In this document: one piece after another, positions 60,456-64,000 of the stretch
Position numbering within the stretch: position 1 is the stretch's first letter
Layout: each line of letters begins with the position of its first letter
From: Dokdonia donghaensis DSW-1
GTDB lineage: Bacteria; Bacteroidota; Bacteroidia; Flavobacteriales; Flavobacteriaceae
Assembly (NCBI RefSeq): GCF_001653755.1
Contig: NZ_CP015125.1
Coordinates: 1,114,001-1,178,000, forward strand
DNA length: 64,000 bases
Direction of reading: 5' to 3'
Program-made: the position numbers and the translations under genes
The notes under the pieces: model-generated
Databases searched by the model: none
What the model was told of the DNA's origin: nothing
The model's input: the letters and a program-made list of their open reading frames with translations, nothing else

Positions 60456-60914
60456 ATGACCCATCCTGAAATAAAAGAAGAACTTCTCAAAGCTTGTAAA
60501 GAGCATCTTACGCAACGCAGAGATGTGGTGCAGCAAATTCTAGATAATGTAGCAATTTCATTAAGAGAGGAAACTAAGAGTACAGCTGGAGATAAACACG
60601 AGACCGGCAGAGCGATGTTACATTTAGAACGTGAGAACGCTGGCAAGCAACTGGCGGCGATAGAAAAACTAGAACAAATCTTTCTTAGAATAAAGCTTGA
60701 TCTTTCAGAAGGTCCAGTGCACTTGGGTAGCGTTGTCGTCACCTCACAGGCATCCTATTTTATTTCTATTCCTGTAGGAGCTATAAAAGTAGATGGTCTC
60801 ACTTTTTATGCAATAGGTATAGGCTCACCTATAGGTCAATTACTAATGGGTAAACGAGAAGGTGATGAAGTGCGCTTTCGCGAAAGCGTAATAAAGATCA
60901 CTACAATCTACTAG
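60456..60914 (+). CDS. GreA/GreB-like transcription factor paralogue
   Basis: A 152-residue protein. The N-terminal half is a coiled coil with the tip-like STAGDKHETGRAM, recalling the GreA GDLSENAEY tip. The C-terminal half has GSVVVTSQASYFISI, then IGIGSPIGQLLMGKREGDEV, very close to the Gre C-terminal signature SPIGxALLGKxxGD. Relatives in this group are sometimes labelled 3-oxoacyl-ACP synthase, for which there is no support here. A role at the RNA polymerase secondary channel is inferred. The palindrome supplies VRFRESV near the end. Its stop abuts the ABC gene. Confidence 0.75.
   Translation: MTHPEIKEELLKACKEHLTQRRDVVQQILDNVAISLREETKSTAGDKHETGRAMLHLERENAGKQLAAIEKLEQIFLRIKLDLSEGPVHLGSVVVTSQASYFISIPVGAIKVDGLTFYAIGIGSPIGQLLMGKREGDEVRFRESVIKITTIY
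60873..60888. repeat. Palindrome copy 22 (end of Gre-like gene)
   Basis: Exact 16-mer followed by TAA, read as RFRES within EVRFRESV, 9 codons before the stop. Confidence 0.97.
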
Positions 60915-61856
60915 TTACTTGAGATTAATGTATGTAGTGTCTCCTTTAACAAGGTTACTTTCAGAATTAAAAAGTATAGATTGCCCGTCACACAAAGCCT
61001 CTATCAAATAATGGGTTCCCATAAAATAACTTCTGGTAATCTCAACCTTTATGCCCTCTGGAGAGATTGTGAGCTGGTGTGGGTAGCGCAGTAGCTGCTC
61101 ATCTTTTTGTGCATCTGGAAAAAACCATTGCTTAGGTAGCTTATTAAGATCTCCAAAAAGGGAGCCTACGTAATAGGAAGGAGGGTTGTTATATAGCCTT
61201 TGAGTTTGCTCGTGAGCGATTATAGTTCCATCTCGCATAACAATAGTCTTGTCCATATATGATAAAACATCTGTGCTGTCGTGTGTAGCAACGAGGCAGG
61301 TGATGTTTTGCTTTTTTAGGTATGCAAAGAGACGCCTGCGAAGCTTGTTTTTTCTAAAGTTATCAATGTGGGAGAATGGCTCATCTAGTAATAGGAGTTC
61401 TGGTTCTTTCGCTAGTGTTTGTGCTAGCGCTACCCGTTGTTTTTGTCCGCCAGAGAGGGTTTTTACGTGAGCAGATGCAAAGGGAGTCATTTCTACCACT
61501 TCTAGTAATTCTTCGGTTCTGGCCTGGCTAGTTTCTGGCTCTAGTCTGCTTAAGTATTTATGAATATTTTCTGTGACAGATGTGTAAGGCATTAGGTCAA
61601 AATCTTGCGAAAGATATTTGATATATGGCATCCCGGGAATAAGATTTTCTTCAGGACCAGTTACCTTTTTATTATCAAAAGTTATAGAGCCTTGGTCTAA
61701 ATCATAAAGACCGTAAATCATTTGCAATAACGTGGTTTTACCGCAACCACTCTCGCCTATAATAGCTGCGTGTGTACCCTTTTCAATTTGAAGTTGTATA
61801 GGTCCCACATTAAACCGTTCAGAAATAGAAAATAAGACATCTGTAAGTATAAGCAT
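60915..61856 (-). CDS. ABC transporter ATP-binding protein
   Basis: A 313-residue ATPase. Walker A GESGCGKTT near 35, Q-loop region YLSQDFDLMPY, signature LSGGQKQRVALAQ near 141, Walker B LLLLDEPFSHID, H-loop ATHDSTD. A C-terminal extension (about 230-313) resembles a regulatory TOBE-like part and ends the chain. No permease gene is next to it, so the transported substrate is unknown. Confidence 0.88.
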   Translation of the reverse strand: MLILTDVLFSISERFNVGPIQLQIEKGTHAAIIGESGCGKTTLLQMIYGLYDLDQGSITFDNKKVTGPEENLIPGMPYIKYLSQDFDLMPYTSVTENIHKYLSRLEPETSQARTEELLEVVEMTPFASAHVKTLSGGQKQRVALAQTLAKEPELLLLDEPFSHIDNFRKNKLRRRLFAYLKKQNITCLVATHDSTDVLSYMDKTIVMRDGTIIAHEQTQRLYNNPPSYYVGSLFGDLNKLPKQWFFPDAQKDEQLLRYPHQLTISPEGIKVEITRSYFMGTHYLIEALCDGQSILFNSESNLVKGDTTYINLK

Positions 61857-61946
61857 AGCGTTTACAAAAATACAGATCGCCGGTAAGATATAAACGCAGA
61901 GAGCGACTTTAGTAAGCTATACGTATATTTGCAGTCTTATACTATT

Positions 61947-62918
61947 ATGAATTTATACCCCTTATTTTTTACTCCGCTTTTTAAGTATCGCCTTTGGGGT
62001 GGTACAAAATTACGTACAGTTCTTCACAAAGAATTTGATGGAGATCATATAGGTGAGTCTTGGGAGGTTTCTGGAGTTACCGGCAGTGAGACTATTGTCT
62101 CAAATGGACCACTTGCAGGTAAAACCCTCAATGAGTTGATAGCTAGTTATGGCGCAGACTTTCTAGGGGAAGCAGTGATTGATAAATTTGGAAGTCATTT
62201 TCCGCTACTCATAAAGTTTTTAGATACAGAAAAGCCACTTTCGGTGCAGGTACATCCTGGAGATGCGATAGCAAAAGCGCGTCACGACTCTTATGGTAAA
62301 AATGAAATGTGGTATATTATGGATGCAGAGCCAGATGCAGAGATTATAGTGGGCTTTGAGAATGATACAAAACCAGAAGATTACACTCAGGCAGTTAGTG
62401 ATGGTTCTATAATCGATTTACTTCACAAGGAAAATGTTTCTAAAGGTGATATTATTCATATTCCTGCAGGACGAATACACGCAATAGGAGCTGGTATTAT
62501 GCTAGCCGAAATACAGCAAACCTCAGATGTGACATACAGAGTGTATGATTATGATAGAGTAGATGCAAAGACTGGTAAAAAACGAGACCTACATACAGAG
62601 CAGGCTACAGATGTGTTAGATTATAATGGGTGTGAAAATTACAAGACCCCTTATAACGCTGAGCTTAATACTTCTGTTCCAGTTATAGAAGATCATTACT
62701 TTACGACAGCTGTGTTAGATTTAGAAGGTGAATTACTTAGAGATTATAGTCATCAAGATTCTTTTACCATACTAATGTGTGTGGCAGGAAGTACTTCATT
62801 TATATATGATGATAAGACTTATAATTTTAAGCAAGGTCAGACAGTTATACTTCCAGCTAAGGTCAATACGATACAATTTATAAGTGCCCGCGCTACTATT
62901 CTTGAAGTAACTGTATAG
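61947..62918 (+). CDS. manA: Mannose-6-phosphate isomerase, class I
   Basis: A 323-residue zinc enzyme interconverting mannose 6-phosphate and fructose 6-phosphate, feeding GDP-mannose and envelope sugars. Zinc ligands visible in VQVHPGDAIAKARHDSYGKNEMWYI (over two parts) and HIPAGRIHAIGAG. ATG 61947 (MNLYPLFF) is preferred over an upstream TTG. TATATTTG lies at 61924-61931, 16 nt before the ATG, as a likely -7 box. Confidence 0.92.
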   Translation: MNLYPLFFTPLFKYRLWGGTKLRTVLHKEFDGDHIGESWEVSGVTGSETIVSNGPLAGKTLNELIASYGADFLGEAVIDKFGSHFPLLIKFLDTEKPLSVQVHPGDAIAKARHDSYGKNEMWYIMDAEPDAEIIVGFENDTKPEDYTQAVSDGSIIDLLHKENVSKGDIIHIPAGRIHAIGAGIMLAEIQQTSDVTYRVYDYDRVDAKTGKKRDLHTEQATDVLDYNGCENYKTPYNAELNTSVPVIEDHYFTTAVLDLEGELLRDYSHQDSFTILMCVAGSTSFIYDDKTYNFKQGQTVILPAKVNTIQFISARATILEVTV

Positions 62919-62995
62919 CTCACTAATAGTTAAAGAAAAGTGAAATACAGTATTGGGAGGTTGTGACCAGCTATTTTTGTTAAAATTCTTTATTT

Positions 62996-64000
62996 GTGCT
63001 TAGACTCATATTTTTTATTGCCTTTATTATAGCCTTAGATGTTTATGCCTACCAAGCATTCAGATTCTTAGTAAAAGGTAGATGGGGTACGATATTATAC
63101 TTCCTTATCACCTTATTTATAATAGGAGGGATGATTTATCAATTCTCTACAGGAGGTAGGCGCAATATGAGCCCGCTTACACAGTTCTTTATCGTCTCTT
63201 TTGTGATTTTGATAGTTTGTAAGTTAGTCATTATCGCCACAATGTTTGGCGAGGATATATTCAGACTTATAAAGGGAGGTCTCAATAAACTTACTGGAAA
63301 CACGCAGGGCAGTGCAATTCCATCCAGACGTAAGTTTGTAAGCCAGATTGCCCTTGGTCTAGCAGCGATACCTTTTGCATCTATTCTTTATGGTGTGATT
63401 AAGGGGCGTTATAACTTTAAGGTACTTAAATATACACTCAGTTTTGATGATTTACCTGAAGCGTTTGATGGATACAAGATTACTCAAATAAGTGACGTGC
63501 ACAGTGGTAGTTTTGATAATGCCGAAAAGCTAGACTACGCTATAGATTTAATAAATGAGCAGGCAAGTGATGCTATATTATTTACTGGAGATATGGTAAA
63601 TAATGAGGCGGCAGAGATGGAGCCTTGGAAAGACACCTTTGCAAGACTCAAAGCACGTGACGGTAAGTTTTCTGTTTTAGGAAATCACGACTATGGTGAT
63701 TACATAGACTGGCCTACGCCAGAAGCTAAGATTGCAAATCTTGATAGACTTAAAGAAATTCAAAAAGAGATGGAGTTTAAGCTTCTCCTTAATGAGCATC
63801 ATTATATTGAAAAAGATGGGCAACGTCTCGCTATAGTAGGTGTAGAAAACTGGGGTGAAGGCGGATTTAAAAAAGCTGGAGATCTTAATAAAGCAATCTC
63901 TGGACTTGCTCAAGATGACTTTAAAATATTGATGAGTCACGACCCTTCACACTGGGAGTATGAGGTAAAAGATCACCCAGAGCATTTTCACCTTACACTA
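62996..64000 (+). CDS. Membrane-anchored metallophosphoesterase (3' end outside window)
   Basis: I translated from GTG 62996 (an in-frame TAA lies at 62981) through 335 codons to the window edge. Residues 1-100 have about three or four hydrophobic helices (LRLIFFIAFIIALDVYAY, LYFLITLFIIGGMIY). The calcineurin-type phosphoesterase domain follows: ISDVHSGS (metal Asp/His), FTGDMVNN, LGNHDYGDY, and SHDPSHW near the cut. It resembles YkuE-like enzymes; the substrate (phospholipid or nucleotide) is unknown. The C-terminal metal-ligand His motif lies beyond the window. Confidence 0.88.
   Translation, partial: MLRLIFFIAFIIALDVYAYQAFRFLVKGRWGTILYFLITLFIIGGMIYQFSTGGRRNMSPLTQFFIVSFVILIVCKLVIIATMFGEDIFRLIKGGLNKLTGNTQGSAIPSRRKFVSQIALGLAAIPFASILYGVIKGRYNFKVLKYTLSFDDLPEAFDGYKITQISDVHSGSFDNAEKLDYAIDLINEQASDAILFTGDMVNNEAAEMEPWKDTFARLKARDGKFSVLGNHDYGDYIDWPTPEAKIANLDRLKEIQKEMEFKLLLNEHHYIEKDGQRLAIVGVENWGEGGFKKAGDLNKAISGLAQDDFKILMSHDPSHWEYEVKDHPEHFHLTL

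Noticed and set aside
1241..60888. The palindrome as a transcription terminator
   Set aside because: Copies lack a T-run, lie inside genes and before start codons, and true terminators are found as separate hairpins near several of them.
1241..60888. The palindrome as a CRISPR repeat or insertion-sequence end
   Set aside because: Spacing is in kilobases, there are no spacers, no transposase gene, and no target-site duplication.

Overview
The window looks like chromosomal DNA of a marine Flavobacteriaceae bacterium, probably close to Dokdonia/Krokinobacter (a guess from protein flavour, not a database match). The evidence is low G+C, Bacteroidota promoters of the form TTG-N~20-TAnnTTTG, lipoprotein signals ending in a lipobox Cys, type IX secretion (T9SS) sorting domains, TonB-dependent receptors, and a NrdA ending in the Flavobacteria-like tail CLMCGS. 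No tRNA, rRNA, CRISPR array, insertion sequence or prophage is visible. The window is about 93% coding and almost every gene is intact; sufB (left edge) and a metallophosphoesterase gene (right edge) are cut by the window.

Layout: 1-1.6 kb Fe-S cluster assembly (iscA-type gene and sufB). 1.7-8.4 kb a membrane-anchored alpha/beta hydrolase, a TonB receptor, a TauE/SafE permease and a ThuA lipoprotein. 8.5-14.4 kb a five-gene minus-strand operon: two choice-of-anchor-B proteins, a propeller-like lipoprotein, an MbnP-like copper protein and its MbnH-like dihaem partner. 14.6-24.6 kb housekeeping genes (thiL, brnQ, lysC, pepP) and a large BNR-repeat secreted protein. 24.9-28.3 kb sdhCAB. 29-32.9 kb nrdB and nrdA. 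33-36 kb a phosphate transporter fused to a PhoU-like domain. 36-40.5 kb a beta-helix lipoprotein and TonB receptor pair. 40.7-47 kb dgt, an M36 protease, dxs and tadA. 47-49 kb a two-gene radical-SAM DNA-repair module. 49.4-52 kb nitrilase, exbD and a pseudouridine synthase. 52-59 kb envelope glycosyltransferases in two convergent groups. 59-64 kb an oxidoreductase, a Gre-like factor, an ABC ATPase, manA and a phosphoesterase.

The most striking signal is not a gene. A perfect palindrome, CGCTTTCGCGAAAGCG, usually extended by TA on one or both sides, occurs about 22 times (19 exact 16-mers plus 3 close variants). The exact sequence would be expected about once in hundreds of such windows at most. 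Copies are evenly spread (gaps 1.5-4.8 kb, mean about 2.8 kb, none shorter). Half lie in the roughly 7% of intergenic DNA and half inside genes, where the palindrome is read in all three possible frames as AFAKA, TLSRKR or RFRES. This looks like a genome-wide DNA signal. Other points of interest are the MbnP/MbnH operon, a pseudouridine synthase lacking the catalytic Asp, a Gre-like protein, an unannotated transcript-like unit with a 19-residue hydrophobic ORF after sdhB, and a 50-residue membrane protein gene after nrdA.
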